A stretch of 64,000 bases of DNA, taken from assembly GCA_958421275.1 (NCBI GenBank), contig CATZLI010000010.1, positions 1 to 64,000 on the forward strand, read 5' to 3'. Position 1 is the first letter of the stretch; every line of letters starts with the position of its first letter. The translations under genes and the position numbers were made by a program. This document shows, one piece after another, positions 34,816 through 43,060 of the stretch. The notes beneath the pieces are model-generated. The model made no database searches. It was not told the origin of the DNA and saw only the letters and a program-made list of their open reading frames with translations. Origin of the DNA: an uncultured Collinsella sp. Its GTDB lineage: Bacteria > Actinomycetota > Coriobacteriia > Coriobacteriales > Coriobacteriaceae.

Positions 34816-35649
34816 TTAGCGGATGATGGTCGCGCCGGTCTTGTGCGAAACATAGACAGCGGCCTTGTTGATCGCGACGTTGATGAGGATGTAGATGACC
34901 GCGATTACCAGGTAGACCGACACGAGGGCGTCGTAGTTGGTAATGAGCACGCGGGCGTTTTGCATGAGGTCGGGGTAGCTCACCACATAGGCGACGGTGG
35001 TGTCTTTGACTACGACCACAAGCTGCGAAATCAACGACGGAATGATAAACCGAATAGCCTGCGGCAACACGATTTTAAAGGTGATTTTGGCCTTGGAGAG
35101 ACCGAGCGCCTGGGCGGCCTCGACCTGGCCGCGCGGCACGGCATTGACGCCGGCGCGGAAAATCTCGGCCAGCACGCCGGCTGCAGCGAGCGCGACGGGA
35201 AGCGTGAGCATCCAAAACGACGGCAGCGAGATCTTGTACTGGGGCAGCACCAAAAAGAAGAAGTAGATAAACAGCAGGCTCGGCACACCGCGGAAGAAAT
35301 CGGTGAGCACACGGCAAACCAGCTGGAGCGGCTTAATGTCGCTGGTGCGGCCGAGCATAAGGGCTAGGCCCAGCACCAGCGCGATGGCGCCAGCGGTGAG
35401 TGCGACTTTAACGGTGCCCTCAAAGCCGGCAAGCAAGAACTTCCAGGTGGTGAGGTGCGTAAAGAAATACCAATAGTGGACCGAAAGCTGGCCGGTCACA
35501 TAAAAGCGCTGCAGTACCAGGGCGACGAGCACGGCGACGGCAACGAGCGAGATAGCGGTGCCGATGCGAATCTTGGCGCGCATCTTGGGGCCGGGAGCCT
35601 CGTAGAGCGCATCGCGCATGGTAAGTGCAGGGGAGGAATGCTTGCTCAT
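34816..35649 (-). CDS. Amino-acid ABC transporter permease
   Basis: A 277-residue permease of the His/Glu/Gln family with five to six helices. The EAA loop is AAQALGLSKAKITFKIVLPQA. The ATG overlaps the stop of the upstream permease gene by four bases, so translation is coupled. The N-terminal extension of about 25 residues is polar. Confidence 0.92.
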   Translation of the reverse strand: MSKHSSPALTMRDALYEAPGPKMRAKIRIGTAISLVAVAVLVALVLQRFYVTGQLSVHYWYFFTHLTTWKFLLAGFEGTVKVALTAGAIALVLGLALMLGRTSDIKPLQLVCRVLTDFFRGVPSLLFIYFFFLVLPQYKISLPSFWMLTLPVALAAAGVLAEIFRAGVNAVPRGQVEAAQALGLSKAKITFKIVLPQAIRFIIPSLISQLVVVVKDTTVAYVVSYPDLMQNARVLITNYDALVSVYLVIAVIYILINVAINKAAVYVSHKTGATIIR

Positions 35650-36305
35650 CGGAGGATCCTCACCTTCTTATCGATGTAGTTGCCAATGTGGCTCACCACA
35701 AAGGTCGTGCCCAGGTAGCCGAGCGCCGAGATAAAGAACGCGGCGACGCCGCCAAGTGAGCGCGTGTTGATATAGCTCACCACGCCGGTGAGCTCCTGCG
35801 GTTTAAGCGGCACCTGGCTGCCGAGCGCGGTGGTGAGCATGACGGCGATAAAGAGGTTCGTCATGGGCAGCACGCTCGAGCGCAGCGCCTGCGGAATCAC
35901 GATCTTGGCGAGGATACGGCTGAAGCTCATGCCCAGCGAGCGGGCGGCTTCCACCTGGCCGACGCCGACGGTGTTGATGCCGCTCATAAAGTTCTCGGAG
36001 CCAAAGGCCGAGCCCAAAAGGACCGTGGCGACGATAACGCAGGTGCGGTAGGGCAGGACGACCTTAAGCGGCGGCAGTGCATAGACGACGATGATGAGCA
36101 GCGCGATGCCGGGGATGTTACGGAAGACCTGGACATACAGGTCGCCAAAGACGCGCGGCGGCTTGAGCGGCGACACGCGCATCACAGTGACGGCGACGGC
36201 CAGCACCATGGCGATGGCAAACGACTCAAGCGTCATGCCCCAGGTTGCTAGCAGCGCGTCGATATAGTTCTGGCCATAGAGCGACCAGAGCTCGGAGAGA
36301 CTCAT
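35646..36305 (-). CDS. Amino-acid ABC transporter permease
   Basis: A 219-residue partner permease with the EAA loop AARSLGMSFSRILAKIVIPQA. It shares an ATGA overlap with the next permease gene. The pair forms a heterodimeric channel for the lipoprotein-delivered substrate. Confidence 0.92.
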   Translation of the reverse strand: MSLSELWSLYGQNYIDALLATWGMTLESFAIAMVLAVAVTVMRVSPLKPPRVFGDLYVQVFRNIPGIALLIIVVYALPPLKVVLPYRTCVIVATVLLGSAFGSENFMSGINTVGVGQVEAARSLGMSFSRILAKIVIPQALRSSVLPMTNLFIAVMLTTALGSQVPLKPQELTGVVSYINTRSLGGVAAFFISALGYLGTTFVVSHIGNYIDKKVRILR

Positions 36306-36329
36306 GCGGACCTCCCGCCGATAAGGAAA

Positions 36330-36355
36330 GGGGCTCCCGTGTGTACGGAAGCCCC
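36330..36355 (-). other. Intercistronic stem-loop between binding-protein and permease genes
   Basis: GGGGCTCCCG and CGGAAGCCCC pair around GTGTGTA with one mismatch. Such hairpins between binding-protein and permease genes raise the level of the binding protein by stabilising its mRNA or causing partial termination. Confidence 0.55.
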
Positions 36356-36444
36356 GACAACTCAGTGAGGAAACAGTTTAGCGCAATAAAGCGAATCGTG
36401 CGTTTCCGTATGGTTTCGCAGCGGCTGATGCCCAGCTTGCGAGC

Positions 36445-37440
36445 TTAGGCGCCGACCTCGGGGGGCTCGGGAACATTGGTGTCGCCCGTGCGGTCGCCGA
36501 TGCAGATCTGCCACAGCTCAGTCCAGGTGCCGTCGTCCTCGATCTTCTTAAGGAAGTCGTTGACAAAGGCAACGCCGTCGGAATCGAGCGGCAGACCGAT
36601 GCCATAAGGCTCCTTGCTGCCGAAGGGCTTGCCGGCGATCTTGTACTTACCGGGCTCGCGGACCAGGGCGCTCTGCTGCATGTTGTTATCGATGACGTAG
36701 GCGTCAACGCGGCCCTGCTGGAGTGCCTGGCGGGCCTCCTCGTCGGTCTTGAACTCCTGCTGGCTGGCCTTGGGGGCGAACTCCTCCAGGATGGCGGGGC
36801 CGTTGGAGCCGGACTGGACGGCGACGTTCTTGTCGGCCAGGTCGTCGACGCTCTTGATGTCGTCGTTATCGGCGAGCACCAGGATAGCCTGCTGGGTGTA
36901 GTAGTAGGGACCGGCAAAGGAGACGAGCTTCTTGCGCTCGTCAGTGATGGTGTAGGTGGCAAAGACAGCGTCGACCTGGCCGTTCTGCAGGACGGACTCA
37001 CGCGTGTCCGAGGTCACCTGGGTGATCTCGACCTTGTTCTCACCCAGAATGTAGTTGGACAGGAGCTGTGCGATACCGGCATCGAAGCCGCGGGTCTGAC
37101 CGTCTTTCTCGTTGAGGAGGGAGAAGAGCGTGGAGGTCTGAACGCCACCGATCTTAAAGACGCCGGCGTCCTTGACGGCCGTCGCCCAGGTGCTGGCGGC
37201 GATGGCGTCGTTATCGGCTTTGGGACCGTTGCCGACGAGCTTGTCGAATGCCTTAGCGTCGAGCGTGGTGGAAGCCTCGGTATCATTGGAGCTCTTGGAG
37301 GAGCCGGCGGCGGAACCCTTGTCGGCCTCGGCGCTGGTGTCGGAGCAGCCGGCAAGACCAAGGCCGGCGACGGTTGCGAAGGTGGCGGCAACGAAGCCGC
37401 GGCGGTCGAGAACGACCTGCTGGGAGAGGTTCTTGCTCAT
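36445..37440 (-). CDS. Amino-acid ABC transporter substrate-binding lipoprotein
   Basis: A 331-residue extracellular binding protein. It begins with a twin-arginine-like DRRGFV (Arg13 and Arg14) and a lipobox GLGLAGC with Cys32 as the lipidated residue. After a Ser/Glu-rich linker, a type II periplasmic-binding fold follows (about residue 90 on), with the family element GFDAGIAQLL near the ligand site. Glutamate, glutamine or another polar amino acid is likely; specificity is not readable. It is first in its operon. Confidence 0.92.
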   Translation of the reverse strand: MSKNLSQQVVLDRRGFVAATFATVAGLGLAGCSDTSAEADKGSAAGSSKSSNDTEASTTLDAKAFDKLVGNGPKADNDAIAASTWATAVKDAGVFKIGGVQTSTLFSLLNEKDGQTRGFDAGIAQLLSNYILGENKVEITQVTSDTRESVLQNGQVDAVFATYTITDERKKLVSFAGPYYYTQQAILVLADNDDIKSVDDLADKNVAVQSGSNGPAILEEFAPKASQQEFKTDEEARQALQQGRVDAYVIDNNMQQSALVREPGKYKIAGKPFGSKEPYGIGLPLDSDGVAFVNDFLKKIEDDGTWTELWQICIGDRTGDTNVPEPPEVGA

Positions 37441-37556
37441 GGGAGAACACCTTTCTCAATAAAATCCCTAGCGGTTGAGTAGAGTTATACCCTATCCCGC
37501 TCAAATGGGTCAACACGAAATAACTCAGAAACATACTTACCTTATGGGTTATTCTA

Positions 37557-37592
37557 CCTACCAAAAAGGGACAGGCACCTTTGTGGCGGTTC
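37557..37592 (+). repeat. REP-like element (GGGACAGGCACC type)
   Basis: CCAAAAAGGGACAGGCACC with CTTTGTGGCGG matches the 59110 element rather than the TTTATTTTGGCAGG type. It lies in the 37441-37816 gap, which has no gene. Confidence 0.6.
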
Positions 37593-37624
37593 TTGCAGAT
37601 GTGGTGGCCTGTCTCGCTGCTTTG

Positions 37625-37759
37625 TCTCAATCTGTAACATCTGCAGCCGTTTTTGCCGAGTAACTGTTACAGATCGAGATTTTCTCTTCAGGGGAATTCG
37701 AATGTCTCGATCTGTAACAGTTAGACGGGAATTCAGGCCATAGATGTTACAGATTGAGA
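37625..37759. repeat. Four-arm nested inverted repeat (REPIN-like)
   Basis: Outer arms TCTCAATCTGTAACATCT (37625-37642) and AGATGTTACAGATTGAGA (37742-37759) pair perfectly; inner arms AACTGTTACAGATCGAGA (37662-37679) and TCTCGATCTGTAACAGTT (37705-37722) pair perfectly too. All four are versions of TCTCRATCTGTAACA. No gene lies inside. Confidence 0.8.
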
Positions 37760-37778
37760 TAATCGCGTCGCGAAAATA

Positions 37779-37815
37779 AAAACCTCCGCAGGGATGCTTT
37801 CCTTGCGGAGGTTTT
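37779..37815 (-). terminator. Rho-independent terminator of dxs
   Basis: AAAACCTCCGCA (37779-37790) pairs with TGCGGAGGTTTT (37804-37815). On the minus strand it ends in a U-run, and it begins one or two bases past the dxs stop. Confidence 0.8.
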
Positions 37816-37816
37816 C

Positions 37817-39598
37817 TTACTCGTTGAGTAGCCTTACGGCTTCGGCGGCCATGTTCTCGACCGTCATGCCGTTCTGCGCGAGCAGTTCGTTGGGATCGTA
37901 GCGGTCGGGAAAGCCCTTGGCGATGCCAAAGGTGCGCGTGCGCAACGGCGTGCATGCCAGATAGCATGCCACGCGCTCGCCCCAGCCGCCGTCCAAGATG
38001 CCGTCCTCGAGGGTGACGACGACGCGATGCTCGGCGGCAAGACTGTCGAGGAACTCGCGGTCGAGCTCGGTTGCAAAGCGCGGGTTGACGAGCGTGGCCT
38101 CGATGCCGTACTCGGCAGTCAGACGGTTTGCCACGCGCTCACCCAGCTCAAAGAAATCGCCAAGCGCGAGCACGGCAACGTCGCGGCCCTGACGCACCAC
38201 GTTGTAGCGAACGGCGCTGTAGTCGGTGTCTTCGGTGGGCGCAAGGTCGGGGCGGCTTACCAGACCGATGCCCGGTACGCGGATTGCCACGGGATGCTCG
38301 CGGTGGTCGAGCGACCAGCTCAGCATGGACAGATATTCCTCCATGCAGGCCGGCGCCAAGTAGTGCATGTTGGGAAGACCGCCCAGCATGGAAATATCAA
38401 AGAACGAAAGGTGCGTCTCGGACGTGGTGCCAAAGATCGACGCACCAAACACCAAAATGGTTGCCGGGGCGTCGTTGAGGCACAGGTCGTGCCACAGCTC
38501 GTCGTAGGCGCGCTGCAAAAACGTGCCGTACACACCAAAGACTGGCTTGGCGCCCGAGCGAGCAAGCGCGGTGGCAAAGGTCACGGCGTGCTCCTCGGCA
38601 ATGCCCACATCGACGAACTGTTTGCCGGCGGCAGCGCGAAGCTCGGGCGTAAAACCCATGATGTAGGGCGTGGCGGCCGTGATGCCCACGACCTGCGGAT
38701 CGCGCTCGATGGCGGCACTGAGCGCCTCGCCCGTAATGTCGGCATAGGTGCGCGGCGCAGGCTCGCTCGGATGGCCCGGGCAGAGCTTGCGCCCGGTCGC
38801 CATGTCAAACGGACCCACGTGGTGCCAGCGCTCGGGGTCGCTTTGGGCTGGCTCAAAGCCCTTGCCCTTGGCGGTGGAGACGTGCAGCACGATGGGATGA
38901 TCGATATTGCGCAGTTCCTGCAGCGCGTCGACGAGGGCCAACACATCGTTACCGGCGTCCAGATAGCGGTAGTCGAGCCCCATCGCGCGGAAAACGTTGC
39001 GCTCGCAGGTGCCGTTGCTGGCGCGCAGCTCGGCCAGATTGCGATACAGGCCGCCATGGTTCTCGGCAATGGACTGGTCGTTATCGTTGACGATGATGAT
39101 CAGGTTGCTATCGAGTTCGGCGGCATTGTTAAAGCCCTCAAACGCCAGGCCGCCCGAAAGCGAGCCGTCGCCAATGATGGTGATGACGTTGTACGCATCG
39201 CCCGCCAGGTCGCGAGCGTGCGCTAGGCCGCAGCCCAGGCTCACCGAGGTCGAGGTGTGACCCATGGCGAACAGGTCGTGCTCGGACTCGTCGGGATTGG
39301 CAAAGCCAGAGGCCTCGCCGTAGCGTGCCGGGTCGATATAAGTGTACGCGCGCCCGGTCAGCGCCTTATGGGCGTAGGTCTGGTGCGAAACGTCAAAGAC
39401 AATTTTGTCGATGGGGGAGTTAAACACGCGATGAAGCGCAACCGTAAGCTCAACGACGCCCAGGTTGGGGGCAACGTGCCCGCCGACGGCGGCGGAGCTT
39501 TCGAGGATGGCGTGGCGAATCTCGTCGCAGAGCTGCGGGAGCTCGGCACGATTAAGAGCCTTGACGTCCTCGGGCGTTGTCGTTTGCGTAAGCAGCAT
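37817..39598 (-). CDS. dxs: 1-deoxy-D-xylulose-5-phosphate synthase
   Basis: A 593-residue TPP enzyme making 1-deoxyxylulose-5-phosphate for isoprenoids and thiamine/pyridoxal. The TPP motif is GDGSLSGGLAFEGFNNAAEL with NDN, and VGIAEEHAVTFATALA holds the catalytic Glu of the second domain. A C-terminal transketolase domain completes it. It is shorter than the 620-640 residues of E. coli Dxs but of normal size for the shorter clade. It is divergently arranged to the HD-domain gene. Confidence 0.9.
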   Translation of the reverse strand: MLLTQTTTPEDVKALNRAELPQLCDEIRHAILESSAAVGGHVAPNLGVVELTVALHRVFNSPIDKIVFDVSHQTYAHKALTGRAYTYIDPARYGEASGFANPDESEHDLFAMGHTSTSVSLGCGLAHARDLAGDAYNVITIIGDGSLSGGLAFEGFNNAAELDSNLIIIVNDNDQSIAENHGGLYRNLAELRASNGTCERNVFRAMGLDYRYLDAGNDVLALVDALQELRNIDHPIVLHVSTAKGKGFEPAQSDPERWHHVGPFDMATGRKLCPGHPSEPAPRTYADITGEALSAAIERDPQVVGITAATPYIMGFTPELRAAAGKQFVDVGIAEEHAVTFATALARSGAKPVFGVYGTFLQRAYDELWHDLCLNDAPATILVFGASIFGTTSETHLSFFDISMLGGLPNMHYLAPACMEEYLSMLSWSLDHREHPVAIRVPGIGLVSRPDLAPTEDTDYSAVRYNVVRQGRDVAVLALGDFFELGERVANRLTAEYGIEATLVNPRFATELDREFLDSLAAEHRVVVTLEDGILDGGWGERVACYLACTPLRTRTFGIAKGFPDRYDPNELLAQNGMTVENMAAEAVRLLNE

Positions 39599-39826
39599 CG
39601 TTGTGGGTTACTCCATGCGAATCGAGCGCCGGCGCTCCCTCGGCCGACACAATTGCACAAGACAGTCTCGCACATTTTGGCGTTTGATATGTGACGGCGG
39701 CGCGGTAATTCGCCAACTGGTGGGGCAAAACGTTTTGTCCGATGCCATACTGATGTGTTCCATGATGTTTTTATCGATCGTGCACAGGCTGTGGCTTGCC
39801 GCCGTGAGCCGCTGGAGGGAGGCAGC

Positions 39827-40363
39827 ATGTCCGATGCCGTTCGTGCCGAGAAAATCGCGCGCGAAGTAGACCATGCTGCCCGTCAACTGGCACAGGCGGG
39901 CCGTCTGGACCTGACGCGCGAGTTTATCCAGCATGGCGACGTGACGGTCTATGCGCATGTGACTTCGGTAGCGCGGGCGAGCCTGTCCTTTGCCGAGCGC
40001 CTGGGCCGCGTCGGTGTTTCGGTCGACCGTGCCTCGCTGCTGCGCGGAGCCCTGTTACACGATTACTTTCTCTACGATTGGCACGACCCAGACCCGAGCC
40101 ATCGACTGCACGGATTCCGGCATCCATTTTTTGCTCTGGCGCGTGCCGAGGAAGATTTTGATCTGACGCCGCGCGAGCGGAATATTATCGTGCGCCATAT
40201 GTTTCCGCTGGTGCCGGTGCCGCCGACGTGTCGTGAGGCATGGATTGTGTGCCTGGCGGATAAATGGTGCGCTCTGCGCGAGACGATCGCCGGCCGTCTG
40301 CCGCGCAAGGACGAGGCAGACGATGGCGTGAGCGGCGAATCGAGCGAAAAGAGGAGAGGGTAG
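39827..40363 (+). CDS. HD-domain protein
   Basis: A 178-residue HD-superfamily phosphohydrolase. The domain's His-Asp pair is in LLHDYFLYDWHD near 77-88, with a later HP and HM histidine set. ATG 39827 follows GGAGGGAGGC; the longer frame upstream begins in the promoter region of dxs. Its stop is three bases before the next start (GTG 40367), so the two are an operon. Its substrate, perhaps a nucleotide, is unknown. Confidence 0.85.
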   Translation: MSDAVRAEKIAREVDHAARQLAQAGRLDLTREFIQHGDVTVYAHVTSVARASLSFAERLGRVGVSVDRASLLRGALLHDYFLYDWHDPDPSHRLHGFRHPFFALARAEEDFDLTPRERNIIVRHMFPLVPVPPTCREAWIVCLADKWCALRETIAGRLPRKDEADDGVSGESSEKRRG

Positions 40364-40366
40364 ACG

Positions 40367-41386
40367 GTGGGGACCGCGATTGATATGGCGTTTGGCAGCG
40401 CGACGCTTGCCGCCTGCCCACTCTCGGCACTGGTGCTCTCGTTTGCCTTTTACGGGTTTTGCGGTTGGGCATGGGAGTCGACAGTATGCGCCATGCTCAA
40501 TCACGGACGATTTGCCAACAGTGGCTTTTTGCTGGGGCCGTGTTGTCCTATCTATGGTGTGGGCGGCATTGCCTGCTGGCTGCTGTTGCGCGGGATTCCG
40601 GATGCCTCGAGCCAGTTTGTCGCTGCAGCGCTCGTATGCAGCGTGATTGAGTACAGCGTAGGCGTGCTGTTGGAAAAAACAACGGGCGCTCGCTTTTGGG
40701 ACTATTCGCATCTGCCGTTTAACCTGCACGGACGTATCTGTCTGTACTGGGCCTGCGCGTTTGGCCTGGGTGCGTTGTGCATTTGCCGTTTAGTGGAGCC
40801 GGCATTGCTGGGGCTGCTTGGCCATCTGCCGGTGCTGATTGTGCGGTTGTCCGCCTTTATCGTCGCGGTCGCGATGATGGTCGACGCGTTGTGCTCATTG
40901 GCGAGCTGGCGGCGTCTGTCTGATCAGCTGGAGCGCGTCCGGGCCGACCTTGCCGACCGCATCAACGAGTCGCTTGCCGACGCGTCCGACTCAATGCTCG
41001 AGCGCATTCCCGATTCTACGATTGACTCGGTGGCACAGACGCACATCCGTAGCCGTGCCGTTAACGCGTGGCTGGCCGAGCTGGGTGACGCCGCGCTCGA
41101 TGCCCTGCGCGAGAAGGCTTCGATGCCGACGTTTATCGCGGATGGTGCTCGCGGCCTGGCGCTTGCCGCCCGCCGCGTGGCCGATGCCGCGCCGAACATG
41201 CCGCGTCCGTCGCTCAGTCGTCGCCTTGCCGGCAAGCGCATGAGCCGTCCGGTGCCAAGCGTGTCGCTCAGCCGACGCGACCTGCGCTTCTTCAATGCCT
41301 TCCCGCGTCTGCGCATCAATCGCTACGAAGGTGTCATTCGAGCAACTAATCTCCGCGACCGCGCCCACGAGCTGTTTCGGCGCTAG
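40367..41386 (+). CDS. CmpB-type (ABC_trans_CmpB) membrane protein
   Basis: A 339-residue membrane protein with about five N-terminal helices (residues 17-165), starting FAFYGFCGWAWESTVC, the motif of the putative ABC-transporter type IV/CmpB family, followed by a long soluble alpha-helical C terminus. No ATPase is next to it, so ABC function is only the family label. Start is GTG 40367 with GAGAGGG upstream, three bases past the HD gene's stop. Function unknown. Confidence 0.8.
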   Translation: MGTAIDMAFGSATLAACPLSALVLSFAFYGFCGWAWESTVCAMLNHGRFANSGFLLGPCCPIYGVGGIACWLLLRGIPDASSQFVAAALVCSVIEYSVGVLLEKTTGARFWDYSHLPFNLHGRICLYWACAFGLGALCICRLVEPALLGLLGHLPVLIVRLSAFIVAVAMMVDALCSLASWRRLSDQLERVRADLADRINESLADASDSMLERIPDSTIDSVAQTHIRSRAVNAWLAELGDAALDALREKASMPTFIADGARGLALAARRVADAAPNMPRPSLSRRLAGKRMSRPVPSVSLSRRDLRFFNAFPRLRINRYEGVIRATNLRDRAHELFRR

Positions 41387-41646
41387 CCGGGACGGGCGCG
41401 CTCGCGGCTTCCTTGCTCGCGTATTTCCCGTTGGTTTCGCGCCCGTTGCCGCGCCGTTTCCAAGATTGCGGTGCCGTTGGAGACGGCAAGAGTTGGGTCG
41501 AGCCGGTCGAGGAGGTTATCCGCATCCGCGCCGGCGAACATGGCCCCTCTGCGGTGTAGGACAATCTTTCGCCTGACGGGCGTGCCTCTCTTGGGATGCG
41601 CCCGTTCTCGTCTACAATATCGTGCAGACGAAGGAGAGGCGTATCC
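41387..41646. other. Gap without a convincing gene
   Basis: About 260 bases of GC-rich sequence. There is no ORF with a good start, and no strong repeat. It should contain the promoter of the HAD gene. Confidence 0.5.
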
Positions 41647-42504
41647 ATGATCAAGATGTTTGCGAGTGACTTAGACGGAACGCTGCTGAACGCCCTGCAC
41701 GAGGCAGATGGGACCATCCGCCGTGCCATTCGCGAGCTGACCGAGGCCGGCCTGCATGTGGTTCCCGCGACCGGGCGCTCGACGCTGCCGATTGGCGAGC
41801 ATGGCTTTACGGGCCTGGCACTCGACGCCTGCTGCTCCAATGGGTCCATCGTGCGCGACAGCCATGGCGAGGTGCTCAGGACCTGGACCATCGACTCGCA
41901 GATTACCGAGGAGCTGCTCAAGGAGTTTCCGGATATCTGTTTTGACTGCTCCACGCCCGATGGCATGTTCTCGAGTGGATCGTTCGAGATGCACCAGGCA
42001 GGCTTTAAAAAAGACAGTCCTATCAAGCGCATCGTGATGCGCGGTATGCGTGCACGTGGCGGGTACCACGAGGAACAGTATTTCGACCAGTCGATCGGTG
42101 ACATCCTGCGCCACGATGTGTGCAAGATCAACTGTCGCGTGACCTCGCCCGAGCTGGAGCGCGACCTTAAGGCGTATTTGGCCGAGCGCTCGGACCGTGT
42201 GGTCAACGCGCCGTTTGATCCGGTGATGTTCGAGATCACGGACGTGGCGTGCAACAAGGGCGAGAGTGTGGCCTGGCTGGCGGGCTACTACGGCATTGCC
42301 GAGGACGAGGTCGCGGTTTACGGAGACGGCGGCAACGACATTGCCATGCTCAAACGCTTCCGCCATAGCTACGCGACCAAAAACGGCAGTGACGCGGCCA
42401 AGGCCGCCGCGAGCGCGACTATCGGTAGCTGCATGGCCCACGCCGTTCCCAAACACATGCTTGCCACCATGCACAAGCAGAATTCCTGCACCGTAATCGA
42501 ATAA
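41647..42504 (+). CDS. Cof-type HAD-superfamily hydrolase
   Basis: A 285-residue haloacid dehalogenase-like phosphatase (class IIB, Cof type). Motif I is DLDGTLLN near residue 8, motif II is a Thr in the ATGRST segment, and motif III/IV is GDGGNDIAML near 222. These enzymes dephosphorylate sugar phosphates and cofactors; substrate is not predictable. ATG 41647 has AAGGAGAGGC upstream. Confidence 0.9.
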   Translation: MIKMFASDLDGTLLNALHEADGTIRRAIRELTEAGLHVVPATGRSTLPIGEHGFTGLALDACCSNGSIVRDSHGEVLRTWTIDSQITEELLKEFPDICFDCSTPDGMFSSGSFEMHQAGFKKDSPIKRIVMRGMRARGGYHEEQYFDQSIGDILRHDVCKINCRVTSPELERDLKAYLAERSDRVVNAPFDPVMFEITDVACNKGESVAWLAGYYGIAEDEVAVYGDGGNDIAMLKRFRHSYATKNGSDAAKAAASATIGSCMAHAVPKHMLATMHKQNSCTVIE

Positions 42505-42505
42505 T

Positions 42506-42532
42506 GTGACAAAGGGACAGCCCTTTTGTCAC
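42506..42532. repeat. REP-like palindrome, GTGACAAAGGG type, copy 1
   Basis: GTGACAAAGGGACAGCCC and the arm CCCTTTTGTCAC form a hairpin with one extra T. It begins right at the stop of the HAD gene; a near-identical copy is at 42942. Confidence 0.65.
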
Positions 42533-42566
42533 AGGTGACGCTGGTCTCTTGAAATACGAACAAACA

Positions 42567-42596
42567 TTCGCATATCTAACTGCGCTTTGATAGAAT
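42567..42596 (+). promoter_or_regulatory. Promoter of the small hydrophobic peptide gene
   Basis: A -10 TAGAAT (42591-42596) lies 18 bases after a TTCGCA -35-like element (42567-42572), or a TTGAAA further upstream. The transcript would start near 42603, with about a 58-base leader before the ATG. Confidence 0.45.
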
Positions 42597-42641
42597 TGAT
42601 ACTGTTGGCGGCAGTTCCATGTGCCGGGCAACGCCCTCCAT

Positions 42642-42661
42642 CTGATGGGAGGTGATGCCCA
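42642..42661 (+). promoter_or_regulatory. Perfect Shine-Dalgarno held in a hairpin
   Basis: GGAGGTGAT (42648-42656) is a nine-base match to the 16S 3' end, four bases before the ATG. The preceding CCCTCCAT can pair with ATGGGAGG with one wobble and one mismatch, closing the site. Confidence 0.6.
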
Positions 42662-42786
42662 TGACCGATCTGATTGATTTCGTGAGACTTCTGACCGCTT
42701 TGGTCTCGTTCTCCACGGCGCTCGTCGGGCTTTCCGAGGCACTCAAGCAACGTTCGAAGCAACGTAAAAGGGGTCGCCGCCGCTAA
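42661..42786 (+). CDS. Candidate type I toxin: 41-residue hydrophobic/basic peptide
   Basis: The peptide has an N-terminal transmembrane-like helix (residues 4-27, FVRLLTALVSFSTALVGL) and a strongly basic tail (KQRSKQRKRGRRR). This layout is typical of small membrane toxins of type I toxin-antitoxin loci and of txpA-like peptides. It has a near-ideal Shine-Dalgarno in a hairpin, a hairpin at its 3' end, and a convergent promoter 60-100 bases downstream on the other strand. It was too short for an ordinary gene call. It could instead be an unrelated small membrane protein. Confidence 0.6.
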   Translation: MTDLIDFVRLLTALVSFSTALVGLSEALKQRSKQRKRGRRR

Positions 42787-42800
42787 GGCGTTGACCCCTT
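42768..42800. terminator. Terminator-like hairpin overlapping the peptide stop
   Basis: AAGGGGTC (42768-42775) pairs with GACCCCTT (42793-42800). It spans the stop codon of the peptide and could be shared with the antisense transcript. Confidence 0.55.
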
Positions 42801-42848
42801 AATCCAAGCAACGGCGCTGCCCAGCTTTCCAGAACTTGGGCTGCCGTC
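42800..42848 (-). ncRNA. Candidate antisense RNA to the small-peptide gene
   Basis: From the promoter at 42855-42883, a minus-strand transcript would start near 42848 and run into the 3' end of the peptide gene, including the hairpin at 42768-42800. The extent beyond that is unknown. This geometry resembles RatA overlapping txpA. Confidence 0.4.
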
Positions 42849-42854
42849 GACACT

Positions 42855-42883
42855 ATTCTACCCACGAATGACATTTTGAACAA
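42855..42883 (-). promoter_or_regulatory. Minus-strand promoter convergent to the peptide gene
   Basis: On the minus strand a -35 TTGTTC (42883-42878) and a -10 TAGAAT (42860-42855) are separated by exactly 17 bases. Both match sigma-A consensus at four or five positions. Confidence 0.5.
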
Positions 42884-42941
42884 TCGGCAATGCCGCTCCA
42901 AAAGCCAGGCACAACTGGCACAACCTAGGCGGTCGCTGAAT

Positions 42942-42967
42942 GTGACAAAGGGACTGCCCTTTGTCAC
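42942..42967. repeat. REP-like palindrome, GTGACAAAGGG type, copy 2
   Basis: GTGACAAAGGG, a short ACTG spacer, and CCCTTTGTCAC form a hairpin. The two copies bracket the candidate toxin locus. Confidence 0.65.
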
Positions 42968-42990
42968 ATTCCAAATATTGCCTTTACGTG

Positions 42991-43013
42991 TTGATACACA
43001 CGGTGTGCAATAA
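42991..43013. promoter_or_regulatory. Candidate TetR operator
   Basis: TTGATACACAC and GTGTGCAATA are close to mirror images, and ACTGTGCAATA repeats the right half at 43021. It lies about 50 bases before the TetR-type gene, as autoregulatory sites do. Confidence 0.4.
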
Positions 43014-43060
43014 TACTCGCACTGTGCAATAGCGTACAGTCTGAGTAACAAGGAGGACGC

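Noticed and set aside
36456..36470. A six-G run at the end of the binding-protein gene as a second phase-variable tract
   Set aside because: Six bases is too short to slip at high frequency and lies near the C terminus, where a shift would change few residues.
37625..37759. A CRISPR array from four repeats at even spacing
   Set aside because: The repeats alternate in orientation and form two perfect hairpins; no spacers of constant length and no cas genes are present.
37817..39598. DXS as a truncated or degraded gene because of its 593-residue length
   Set aside because: Both thiamine-binding and transketolase motifs are intact, and shorter DXS proteins of this size exist.
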